A stretch of DNA of 64,000 nt from JACCXG01 sp963717745 (lineage in GTDB: Bacteria; Acidobacteriota; Vicinamibacteria; Vicinamibacterales; 2-12-FULL-66-21). The stretch is from positions 1 to 64,000 of the forward strand of contig CAVQXJ010000020.1 in NCBI GenBank assembly GCA_963717745.1, written 5' to 3'. Under the pieces are notes generated by a model. That model was not told where the DNA came from. It searched no databases and worked only from the letters and a program-made list of their open reading frames with translations. Both the position numbers and the translations under genes were made by a program. Shown here piece after piece: positions 55,978 to 64,000 of the stretch; the stretch's first letter is position 1; every line of letters starts with the position of its first letter.

Positions 55978-58374
55978 CTACGCACCAGCGCGGAAGCCGT
56001 TTTGCTGCAGCAGGGCGCGGCAGGCGGGATCCTGCAGCAGCGGCTGCATGGCCGGCTCGACTTCGACGTAGCCGAGGAACGGCGCCCGCTGCGCGCAGGC
56101 CTGGGTCAGCCACGCGAGCGCCGCCGGGGCGTCGCCGAGCACGGCCGCGAGCATCGCGAGATCGTCCGCTCCGGCGGTGCCGTTCCGGTAGCGGTCCTCC
56201 AGATCGCGAAACGCGGCGCGTCCGGTCTCGAGATCGCCCTCGCGCACCGCGCAACAGGCTTCGAGCAGCACGATCGTCGACAGCGGGCCCACCACCGCGC
56301 CTGCCTGGGTGAGCTCGGCGCGCGCCGCCTCCAGCTCGCCGCGGGCCATCCGGCTCAGCGCCAGATCGATGTGCGCCTGCGCGAACTCGGGGTTGATCTC
56401 GAGGACGTGCCGGTATTGCGCGACCGCTTCGTCGAGCCGTCCGGCGAAGTGGAGAATCCGCCCGATCCCGCTCTGGATGATCAACGAGAGCGGATCGAGC
56501 TCGAGCGCGCGCTTCATCTCGCGGAGCGCCTCGTCGAAGCGCGAGCGCGACGCGAGGAACATCGCGTACCACTGCCGCGACGGCGCGTGACCGGGATTGA
56601 GCTCGAGCGCCCGCGTGAACTCGGCCTCGGCGGCGGCCCAGTCCCAGTCGAACCGGAACCTGATGAAAGCCAGGGACGCGTGGCCCTCCGCCAGCGCGTC
56701 GTCCAGCCGCAGCGCTTGCTGCGCCGCGGCACGCGCCTGTTCGATCAGCCCGCTGCCAGACGCGCCGCGCAGACTGACCGCAATCAGCGCGCAGCAGTCC
56801 GCCAGGCCGGCATGGGCCAGGCCGTAGTCCCGATCCTCGGCGACCGCGCGCTCGAACAGCGTGCGCGCGGTCTTGAGCGCGTCGCCGGTGCGGATGTTCA
56901 GGAAGTAGCGGCCGCGCAGATACAACTGATACGCCTCGGCGTTGACGGTGTGCCGCTTGCCGAGCCGCTTCCGCTCGTCGCGGCTCAGACGCACCCGCAG
57001 CGCCGTGGTCAGCTCCGCCGCGATCTCGACCTGGAGCACCGCGACGTCCTCGGCGCGGCGATTCAGGACCGTGCCCCAGAGTCGCGACCCGTCCGCGACG
57101 TCCACCAGCTCGGCGGCGACCGAGCACGTGCCGGCCCGCTGCACGACGTGGCCGGTGACCACGGCCTGCACGTCGAGGCGGCGGCCGACCGCCTGGGGAT
57201 CGGAGTGGTGCTCCTTGTAGCGGAAGACGGTGCTCCGCGCCATCACGCGAAGCCGCGGAATCTGCGACAGGTTGTTGATCAGCGTTTCCGTCAGGCCGTC
57301 GCTGAAGTACTCGAGCTCGGGGTCGTCGCTGTGATTGGCCAGCGGCAGCACCGCGACCGACTCGATCACGCGGCGGCGACGGCGTCGCGGTGCGCGCTCG
57401 GGGTCGACAATCACGGTGGGGAGGACCACGGTGTCCGCGGCTCTGGCCGCGGCGTCGGGGCCCGCCTGCGCGAGCGCCGCGACGCTGGATCGCGTGACCT
57501 CGCCGCCCAATTCCAAGGTCCGCTCGATCGCGCTCAGATCCTGCAGCAGCTGCGTTCCGCTCTGATACCGCTCCGCCCGATCCTTCCGCAGCGCGGTCAT
57601 GACGATACGCTCGAGGGCCGCCGGCATCCCGACCGTCCGGCCGGGCGGCTCCGGCTCGCGAAACAGCACCGCCCCGACCACGTCCGCCGCGGTGGGTCCG
57701 GTGAACGGGGCCTTCCCGGTCAGCATCTCGTAGAGGAGCACGCCGAGCGCGAACAGGTCGGCGCGCTGATCGATGTCGCCGCCGCGCGCCTGCTCGGGGG
57801 CCATGTAGCTGAACGTGCCCATGACGACGCCGTCGCGGGTTTCGAGCAGCCGGGTGGCGGCCTCGGGACTGGCGCCGAACGGATCGGCGGCCGCCAGCTT
57901 GGCCAGCCCGAAATCCAGCACCTTCACGTAGCCGTCGGAACGAATCATCACGTTCTCGGGCTTGAGGTCCCGGTGGATGACCCCGGCGCCATGCGCGGCG
58001 GTGATCGCCTGGGCGATCTGGATCGCGACGGTCACGGCTTGCCGGACCTCGAGCGGACCGCGCTCGAGCGCCCGTCGCAGCGTGACGCCGTCGATGTATT
58101 CGGTGGCCAGGAACTGCATCCCGCCGTCGTTGCCGACGTCGTACACGGTCAGGATGTTGGGATGATTCAGCGTCGAGATCGCCCGCGCCTCACGCTGGAA
58201 CCGCTGCAGCCGGTCGTCGTCGCGCAGCCAGCGCGGGGAGAGGACCTTGAGCGCAAGCCGCCGCCCCAGCCTGACGTCTTCCGCGAGATACACCTGGGCC
58301 ATGCCACCCGACCCGAGCGGAGACAGCACGCGATAATGCGCCAGCAGGTCGCCGGCGGCGAGGGCCCAACTCAT
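55978..58374 (-). CDS. Ser/Thr protein kinase with C-terminal TPR array
   Basis: 798 aa. Kinase at residues about 14-275: glycine loop LGSGGMAQVY, ALKVL lysine, HRDLKPENVM, DFGLAKL and MAPEQARGG. Then an Arg-rich linker (APRRRRRRVIE), a TolB-like/adenylate-cyclase-associated segment (SVAVLPLANHSDDPELEYFS, DGLTETLINNLSQIPRLRVM) and TPR-type helices (AEAEFTRALELNPGHAPS; AVAQYRHVLEINPEFAQAHI). No membrane helix, so probably cytoplasmic. This kinase-TPR arrangement is common in Acidobacteriota; targets unknown. Confidence 0.9.
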   Translation of the reverse strand: MSWALAAGDLLAHYRVLSPLGSGGMAQVYLAEDVRLGRRLALKVLSPRWLRDDDRLQRFQREARAISTLNHPNILTVYDVGNDGGMQFLATEYIDGVTLRRALERGPLEVRQAVTVAIQIAQAITAAHGAGVIHRDLKPENVMIRSDGYVKVLDFGLAKLAAADPFGASPEAATRLLETRDGVVMGTFSYMAPEQARGGDIDQRADLFALGVLLYEMLTGKAPFTGPTAADVVGAVLFREPEPPGRTVGMPAALERIVMTALRKDRAERYQSGTQLLQDLSAIERTLELGGEVTRSSVAALAQAGPDAAARAADTVVLPTVIVDPERAPRRRRRRVIESVAVLPLANHSDDPELEYFSDGLTETLINNLSQIPRLRVMARSTVFRYKEHHSDPQAVGRRLDVQAVVTGHVVQRAGTCSVAAELVDVADGSRLWGTVLNRRAEDVAVLQVEIAAELTTALRVRLSRDERKRLGKRHTVNAEAYQLYLRGRYFLNIRTGDALKTARTLFERAVAEDRDYGLAHAGLADCCALIAVSLRGASGSGLIEQARAAAQQALRLDDALAEGHASLAFIRFRFDWDWAAAEAEFTRALELNPGHAPSRQWYAMFLASRSRFDEALREMKRALELDPLSLIIQSGIGRILHFAGRLDEAVAQYRHVLEINPEFAQAHIDLALSRMARGELEAARAELTQAGAVVGPLSTIVLLEACCAVREGDLETGRAAFRDLEDRYRNGTAGADDLAMLAAVLGDAPAALAWLTQACAQRAPFLGYVEVEPAMQPLLQDPACRALLQQNGFRAGA

Positions 58375-58452
58375 GAGAGGTTCAGCGGAAATAGAGGGTC
58401 TATTCTACCAACCGGCCACCGTTGGATACTTGTTAGCGGGTTCCACCGACAG

Positions 58453-58570
58453 CCGCTTGCCAAGAGCGTTGACAGGAGGGCCAGGAGTTCAGGAGAAAGC
58501 AGCAATTCAAGTCAAAAACCAGTATTTCTCCTGTTCTCCTGACCCTCCTGTAAAGGCTCTTGGCAAGCGG
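58453..58570. repeat. Hairpin element, GGAGGGCCAGGAG family (copy 4), with 15-bp unique outer stem
   Basis: 118 bp. Core TTGACAGGAGGGCCAGGAG pairs with its complement across an A-rich loop. Outside the core, CCGCTTGCCAAGAGC (58453-58467) pairs perfectly with 58556-58570. This outer stem is not shared with the other three copies. It lies between divergent genes. Confidence 0.9.
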
Positions 58571-58613
58571 CGGTCCGTCGAACGCTGCAACCGTGGAGAG
58601 GGAGTAAATCTCG

Positions 58614-59195
58614 ATGCTGCCCCTGACCATCCGCCTTGGTCTCCGCACCATCCATCTGGTACGCGACCCGCGCGATTCCGAGACGTGCAGGAATCACGAC
58701 CGGCACGCCCGCGCCCCGGCCGGACATTTCCTGCAGGGGGAGATCATCCGCGCCGGCAAGGGCGACGCGTCCGTGCTGGCCAATCTTCGGGCCCTGGCGG
58801 GGCGATTTGGCCTGATGGCCGATGTGCATCGGGCGACCGATGCGAAGATCCTCGAGCACGTCGCCTGGCTCCTCGACACGAAACGGCTGCACGCCATCGA
58901 GTGCGTGCTGCTGCGGCCGGACACGCCGCTGGTCCGCGCGACGGCGAGCAGCGATGCGCCCGCGCCGGTGCGCCAGAAGCCGAAAGACGATCCCAAAACC
59001 TGGGTGGGCATCGAGCTCGTCGACGACGTGGGCCGGGCGGTCGCCGGTCAGCGCTACGTCGTCAAGGTGCCGGAGGGCGTGATCAACGAAGGGATCCTCG
59101 ACGCCCAGGGGCGGGCGCGGATCAGCGGCATCGATCCCGGCGTGTGCGAGATCTCGTTCCCCGACATCGACGCCCGCGAGTACAAGAAGATCTAG
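58614..59195 (+). CDS. Protein with C-terminal carboxypeptidase-regulatory-like domain, secretion-accessory type
   Basis: 193 aa. The N-terminal half (GEIIRAGKGDASVLANLRAL, HVAWLLDTKRLHAIECVLL) is unrecognised. The C-terminal segment WVGIELVDDVGRAVAGQRYV ... GILDAQGRARISGIDPGVCE is a beta-sandwich module often found at the ends of type VI spike-associated proteins and effectors. No signal peptide. The neighbouring OmpA and LysM/peptidoglycan-binding genes fit a cell-envelope or contractile-system accessory role, but no core secretion gene is in the window. Confidence 0.55.
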   Translation: MLPLTIRLGLRTIHLVRDPRDSETCRNHDRHARAPAGHFLQGEIIRAGKGDASVLANLRALAGRFGLMADVHRATDAKILEHVAWLLDTKRLHAIECVLLRPDTPLVRATASSDAPAPVRQKPKDDPKTWVGIELVDDVGRAVAGQRYVVKVPEGVINEGILDAQGRARISGIDPGVCEISFPDIDAREYKKI

Positions 59196-59218
59196 CGTTG
59201 CTGCACCAGTGATGTCGT

Positions 59219-59275
59219 TCTCTTCCCTTCTCCCTTCTCCCTTGACAGTCGCACGCTCGGCTCACGTGCGAGACC
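59219..59275. terminator. Terminator-like hairpin with a pyrimidine repeat arm
   Basis: A half arm of the GGGAGAAGGG family (CTTCCCTTCTCCCTTCTCCC TTGACA, written on this strand as its complement) is followed by the 7-bp stem TCGCACG/CGTGCGA. It lies between convergent genes; no long T run is present. Confidence 0.5.
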
Positions 59276-59276
59276 C

Positions 59277-60285
59277 TCAGCGTACTCCCAACTGCGACTC
59301 GAACTTCGCCGGATTCTGCGCCGTCTTGGTCCGCTCCTTGAACCCCCGATAGTTCGTCGCGATCTTCTGCTGGCGTGCCGGCGTGAGGAAGGCCTTCATG
59401 TCCAGCATGTCGAGATCGCTCAGCCGGACCAGCACCGCTAACGCCGCATCCGCGATCGGCTGATCGTCGTCGCCGGCCGAGGCGACCAGCGTCTCGGTGA
59501 CGGTCTTTCGTGTGGGTTCGTCCAGCCGATAGAAGCTGCCGGCAAGCCAGTCGGCGATTTGTGGCCGCATTTCATTCGGAAGGCCGTCGTCGGCGAGGAA
59601 TGCCGCCAGTACCTTGGCTGTGGCGTCGAGATGTCCCACGCTCGCGGCGTCCATCAGGTAGGTGAGGACGTAGCCTTTGACGAGCGGATCCGCCTTGGTC
59701 TGCTCCTGAAAGAGCCGCACGGCGGCCCAAATCGCGCCCTGGTTCCCGCTCGAAGCGATGGTGCTGCTCGATCGCCTGGCGAATCGGGTCGAACCGCCGG
59801 CGATCGGAGACGGCGAGCGCCACATCCTCCCAGGTGCCATGCCAGTTCGGCCGGGGCGCGTCTGCCGTCCAGCGAAGGACCAGCAATGGCGCACCCGGTT
59901 CGAGGGTGACGCCCTCCCACGCCTGCCACGGCCCGAGGCCGGTCTTGCTGAACTCGGGCTCCGAGGCGGCGAGCACCTGCACGTCGCCGGCCTCGCCCTT
60001 GCCGTGCAGCCATTCAGTCACCGTCAACTTGATGTCGCGGTACATCACCGCGCGCTTCGGATCGGGCTCGCCCGGCTCCTGCCGCGGCGCGCCGACCGAC
60101 GCGATGGTGCCGAGGAGCGCCACGCAGCCCTTCACCAGACAGTCGCCGACCCGTTGCCCCAGCCTGAACTGCTCGATGTCCTGTTGACTGTTCTGCGCGT
60201 CCATACGAAATGCTCCAAGACTCGCGATAGCGGCGAGCGCGCACCCGATCAGCGCTGAAGTCGTTCGGCCCATCAGGCTGCTCAT
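59277..60285 (-). CDS. Secreted protein of unknown function, one frameshift
   Basis: Signal-peptide protein (TSALIGCALAAIASLGAF). The first part has VGDCLVKGCVALLGTIASVG and LGPWQAWEGVTLEPGAPLLV; the second is helical (GNQGAIWAAVRLFQEQTKAD; VKGYVLTYLMDAASVGHLDA) like a HEAT-type scaffold. The frame breaks near 59747; dropping one base rejoins FSGNQGAIW. Ends an apparent minus-strand group with the OmpA gene 28 bp upstream. No family recognised. Confidence 0.55.
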
Positions 60286-60313
60286 CGAGCTTCGATTCTG
60301 CCCAGCTGGCGGA

Positions 60314-62417
60314 TCACGGTTTCTTGATGAAGTCGACTTCCGATACGAACGATCTGCCCAGGACCTGCACGCCGGAGGCGTCGCCGGTTTTCGGGAAACC
60401 GGAGATGTCCCACGTCGTGCCCGTCACCGACGACGTGCCATCGTCGACCCAGACATTGCCTGCGCCGCGCGTGCCGTTCACCAGGAACGTCCATTCGCCG
60501 GTACCGAGCGCGGTGTAGTTCTTGGGGAACTTCGCCGTGAATCCGACCGTGAACTCCCGGAAGCCGTTCGAGCCCTGGGTGGTGGTCCACGGGTTGTTCG
60601 TCCTGGGATGAACCGCGTCGAAGCCGGCCATGGCCGGCGCGTCCAGTGAGGTGACGCGTCTGATCTCCCCGTTGCCGCCGGGGCCGGCGCCCACCACCGG
60701 CTGGCTCGAGTTGCTGCGGAACGGCGTATCCCCGCCGGTCGCTTCATTGCCGGTGGCGACTCGCGCCGAATCGAGCATCGGGTTGGGGAAGCCGGCCGCC
60801 GGGCTGGTCCTGAAATCGGGATCCTCTGCCTCGGTGCCGTTGCGGGTGTCGCGCGGCGCCGGGCGGCCAGGGTAGTTGACGACGAAGTCGTCGCTCCGAC
60901 AGTTCCCGACATTGCCCAGCGTGACCTGATCGATCCCGAACTTGCGGTTGGCGCCGCCGCCCTCGAGCAGGATGTCGGCGCGCAGGACCATCGGGTCCAC
61001 CGCGCCGGCGTTGGTGTTCACGCGATTGGCGGCGCCGGTGATGGTGTTGGTCAGGTTGAAGACGGCGCCCGGCTGCGGCGTCAGCTTCACGATCACCATC
61101 CGCAACACACGCAACTCCTCGCCGGGCTCCTGCTTGCCGTTGCCGGTGGTGTCCTGGAAGCAGATCAACCGGAACGTGCCGGCGGTGTTCGGCGTGATCA
61201 CGACCTGCGGGCCCGATTGCGTGTCCAGGGTCGGCGTCCCGGTGGCCACGGTGTCGGCCGGGTCCTGCTCGATCTGCCACCGCACCAGCGCCGTGTCGGC
61301 GGCCGGCTGCACGTTGTCCGCCTTCACGGTGATCGGCCCAGCGTCCTGGATCACCACCATCAGGTCGGCTGTCGGCGCGGCGAAGTCGAGCGCGGTGTTG
61401 GTGGTCTTGAAGGTGCCCGCGGCGGGGCGGGCGCCTGTCGCCGCGTTCTTGGTGGAGTCGAGCGACGCGATCAGCGCATCGACGGTGATCGTCGTCGGCG
61501 GCGCTATCGGCACTTCGCACGGGGAGCTGTTGGTGATCCGATCGTAGAACCGGCAGGCGAACGTATCCTTGGTGTCCTTGAACTCGCGGCGCTCCTTCTG
61601 GTTGCTGCGCCGGGTCTCACCGTCCGAGTGGAAGCGCTTGAGGCATTTGCCGGTGCCTTCCTCGACGGTCGGGCAGGGCCACTTCTCGGGATCGACCTGG
61701 CTGCCGGGACGGAACAGCAGCACCATCACGCGGCGGTTGACCCGGTTCTCCTGGTTGCGCTTCGGGTGATTCGCCGGCTTGTCGAGCACCGCCTTCTCGT
61801 CTTTCGAGAAGATCATCAGCGGGTTGAACTCGCTGCAGCCCTGCAGATCGCCCTTGCCGTCCTTCCCGGCGCCGCGCGCGAGGAAATCGTCCTTCGTGAG
61901 CTCGACGGTCCCGGTCGCCTTGCCATCGGCGTCGCGCGCCGTACACAGCAGATCCATGTAGGCCTTGATCAGCACCTTGCGCGCGGTGCCCGGCGGCAGC
62001 CCGGTCGTCGCGCGCATCGTCTGCTCGGCCTGGGGTTTCCAGTTGTCGCCGCCTTTTGGCGAGTCGTGCAGCTTCTCCCAGAGCGCGACGTCGCGGGTCA
62101 GCAGCCCGAAGATCGCCTGGGCGCGCCGGCCGCTCAGCGCCTTGTTGTAGGTGTCGTCGCCGGTCGGATCGGCATGGCCGAAGATCGACAGCTTGGTCCC
62201 CGGGTGCTTGTCGAGCAGATCCTTGAGCGGCGCGATATCGAAGCCGTCAGGGACGACGAACGAGGAGTCGAAGGCGAAATGGGCGTCCTCGAGCTTGAAG
62301 CAGGCCTTCGGGATCAGGAACGCGCGAACCAGGTTGAACTCGGGTCCGAGCGACGGGCCGACCCGCACTGGCGCCCCCTGGGCCGGGATGAGTGCCGGTG
62401 AGGATTTCCTTCGGCAT
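60314..62417 (-). CDS. OmpA-like peptidoglycan-binding protein, large
   Basis: About 700 aa. The N-terminal part holds an OmpA-like domain: FAFDSSFVVPDGFDIAPLKD, LSIFGHADPTGDDTYNKALS and GRRAQAIFGLLTRD, the peptidoglycan-contact motif. The rest is repetitive beta-type sequence (AAPTADLMVVIQDAGPITVK; PNTAGTFRLICFQDTTGNGK) ending in a domain with FTVGFTAKFPKNYTALGTGE. The natural start is probably the ATG at 62417 (MPKEILT), one base out of frame with the conserved part, so a +1 indel near 62390 is likely; the next in-frame start is a GTG at 62368. Likely an envelope anchor, together with the LysM gene. Confidence 0.7.
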
Positions 62418-62623
62418 CAGTGTCCCGACCGCGTGATCCGCGGCATAAGGCCCGCGGCGCGGCGCCCGGCTGGCAAGGCGCGAAGAGCGAGCTTATTGGG
62501 CATAAGTGAGCGATGAGCAACGCCGCCAGACGCCGGGGTCCCCGCCGCGCGGACTATGCGCGGTGGGGTGGAGAAGGGATGCCCCGCCAGGGAATTATGC
62601 TGCGGATCACGCGGTCGGGACAC

Positions 62624-63274
62624 TTAGCAGCCGTGGACTTCTTTGAGCTTGCCTTGGGTCGCTGGGCCGCAATCGCCGTCGACGGCAAGTTTGTTATCGC
62701 ATTGGAACTCTTCGACCGCCGACTTGAACGCGGCGTCGTCGTCGCCGTCCTGGGAGCCGAGGAAGTACCCGAGATTGCTCAACCGGGATTTCTGTCCGGA
62801 GAGCTCCTCGACGGGATCGAGATGGCCGATGCGAATCTTGAGCGTGATGTTCTTGAGCGGCGTCGCGCCGTCCTTGATGAGCAGCTCGGCTTCCTGCGCG
62901 GTCGCGGGAATTTCCTTTTCAATCTTGCCGTCGCCCTTGGACACGATCTGAAAGACCGCGCCGTCGACGCGGAGCTCGCACGGGGCGTTGGCAATCGGCT
63001 TGAAGTACATGTCCTCGAGCACCAGCCGCAGCATCAGCTTGCCCGGCTTGACCTGAAAGCGGTGCATCCGTCCGGTCCCGCCCGACTCCTTCTTCGGCGT
63101 CTTGTCCGGAATGTGCAGCTCGTCGCCAGGCGCCAGGACGTTGGGGTTCTTGCGCTTGCTTTTCAGCTGCGCGTTCTTCCCGTGATCCCAGATCGTCAGG
63201 TAGTCGTAGAAGCCGTTTTCCTGGGCGATCTTCGGCAGGTAGTCTCCCTGCTTGATGATGTATTGCGAAGCCAT
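62624..63274 (-). CDS. LysM-type and peptidoglycan-binding-domain protein
   Basis: 216 aa, ATG 63274 with AAAGGG upstream. LysM-like N-terminus: YIIKQGDYLPKIAQENGFYD, ...VLAPGDELHIPDK. The middle is a beta domain (MLRLVLEDMYFKPIANAPCE) and the C-terminus a PG_binding_1 repeat (LSNLGYFLGSQDGDDDAAFK, AVEEFQCDNKLAVDGDCGPA). This architecture is usual in proteins encoded beside type VI/contractile-system spike genes. No signal peptide. Heads the minus-strand group LysM-OmpA-secreted protein; 206 bp separate it from the OmpA gene. Confidence 0.8.
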   Translation of the reverse strand: MASQYIIKQGDYLPKIAQENGFYDYLTIWDHGKNAQLKSKRKNPNVLAPGDELHIPDKTPKKESGGTGRMHRFQVKPGKLMLRLVLEDMYFKPIANAPCELRVDGAVFQIVSKGDGKIEKEIPATAQEAELLIKDGATPLKNITLKIRIGHLDPVEELSGQKSRLSNLGYFLGSQDGDDDAAFKSAVEEFQCDNKLAVDGDCGPATQGKLKEVHGC

Positions 63275-63347
63275 CGCCACCCTTTCGAATACCCGCCGAT
63301 TATCTCTCTATTCTCGCTGCGCGGGCCGCGGGTTCGCGGTTCGCGTC

Positions 63348-63377
63348 CCTTATCCCTTCTGCCTTCTCCCTCGACAC
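63348..63377. repeat. Single arm of the GGGAGAAGGG repeat family
   Basis: CCCTTATCCCTTCTGCCTTC followed by TCCCTCGACACGCG, nearly identical to the right arm at 33321-33355. No left arm is present nearby. Lies 10 bp from the stop of the sugar kinase gene. Confidence 0.65.
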
Positions 63378-63387
63378 GCGAGGTTCT

Positions 63388-64000
63388 TCACGAGCCCTCC
63401 GAGACGCGGAGTCCCCCGGGACTGAAGGCGATGGGCACCGGCACCAGCGCCGGGTTGTCGTCGATCGCCGCGCGCACCATCGCCTCGATGGCGCCGGGCC
63501 GTCCGTCCGACAGCAGCGTGATCGAGCCGCCGTCGCCGCCCGCGCCGTTGACTTTCCAGCCTGCCGCCCCTCGCGCCAGGGCGATCTCGATGACTCGCCA
63601 CGCATCGCGGTGCACGAGGTCGGGGTGCAGTCCGGCCTGGGCCGCCGTGTTGTCGCGCATCGCGGATCCCAGCGCGGCGAAGTCTGCGGCGGCCAGGGCG
63701 TCCCGCGCGCGCTCCGCGGCGGCGCGGAGCGCGTCGAGCTCGGGGCAATCGGGTCCGCGGCGCTCGAGGTTCCGAACGACCCTCTCGTGCACGCTGGTCG
63801 AGCTATGCGCCCGGCCGAGGAAGATCAACGCGAGCCGCCGCTCCAGTTCCTCCGCGATTGAGGCCTCGAGCACAATCGGGGTGACGACCGCGCGGGGGTA
63901 GTCGGTGATCTCGATGAAGTTGGCGCCGCCGAACGCCGCGGCGAGTTGATCCTGGACGCCCGACTGCTGGCCGAGGTGAACGGTCTCGACGCGGTGGGCA
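63388..64000 (-). CDS. GHMP-family sugar kinase, 3' part (heptose-7-phosphate-kinase-like)
   Basis: The window edge cuts the gene; 203 codons are present. Seen: HLGQQSGVQDQLAAAFGGAN, FIEITDYPRAVVTPIV, LALIFLGRAHSSTSVHE and the GHMP C-terminal glycine motif GWKVNGAGGDGGSITLL. The pattern is closest to D-glycero-alpha-D-manno-heptose 7-phosphate kinase and L-fucose kinase-type enzymes. It would phosphorylate a sugar for GDP-sugar synthesis. Exact substrate cannot be told without the N-terminal half. Confidence 0.8.
   Translation of the reverse strand, partial: AHRVETVHLGQQSGVQDQLAAAFGGANFIEITDYPRAVVTPIVLEASIAEELERRLALIFLGRAHSSTSVHERVVRNLERRGPDCPELDALRAAAERARDALAAADFAALGSAMRDNTAAQAGLHPDLVHRDAWRVIEIALARGAAGWKVNGAGGDGGSITLLSDGRPGAIEAMVRAAIDDNPALVPVPIAFSPGGLRVSEGS

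Overview
The window is a GC-rich bacterial chromosome segment. Several traits point to Acidobacteriota, most likely class Vicinamibacteria: ABC-type 'orphan' permeases of the ADOP/MacB-FtsX kind paired with PadR regulators, a DUF305 plus LVIVD-repeat secreted pair, a Ser/Thr kinase carrying TPRs, and a secreted DUF3455 protein. This assignment is inferred from gene content; there is no rRNA gene in the window to confirm it.

Layout. 0-8 kb: a LuxR-type HTH gene and three large permease genes. One is on minus and badly frameshifted; the other two are tandem near-duplicates on plus. 8-14 kb: secreted proteins and the coupled DUF305/LVIVD pair. 13.5-21 kb: an ECF sigma/anti-sigma pair, a DUF4214-methyltransferase, a two-component system and a trehalose-phosphate synthase/phosphatase fusion. 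21-28.5 kb: an AbrB/VapC toxin-antitoxin pair and a TolC-MFP-RND efflux operon. 28.6-35 kb: a four-module zinc-ribbon protein, a lipoprotein, a PAS hybrid kinase and a zinc-ribbon/M50 protease pair. 35-43 kb: a complete assimilatory nitrate cluster on minus (nasA-nirB-nirD-hemD-narK). 43-49 kb: a GGDEF/EAL protein, an ankyrin-like protein, a DUF3455 protein and a winged-helix protein. 49-56 kb: two PadR-permease pairs that face each other. 56-64 kb: a kinase-TPR protein, a cluster of envelope or secretion-accessory proteins (CarboxypepD-like, OmpA, LysM/peptidoglycan-binding) and the 3' part of a GHMP sugar kinase.

The most striking content lies between the genes. About 17 elements of roughly 65-290 bp are long imperfect inverted repeats. 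Each is written in its own repetitive 'word' (for example ATTAGGG, CTCCAAG, AGTTTCC, GGAGGGCCAGGAG, AAGGGAG, GATCCGT, CGACGA). Several families recur two to four times in 64 kb, some elements carry locus-specific outer stems, two are nested composites, several touch or overlap stop codons, and one 180-bp copy sits in frame inside the DUF305 gene. I recognise no named element with this organisation.

About 18 reading-frame breaks occur in seven genes. By my reading nearly all are single-base insertions, concentrated in the permeases. This fits either long-read consensus error or decay of paralogous permeases, and it should be settled before any of them is called a pseudogene.
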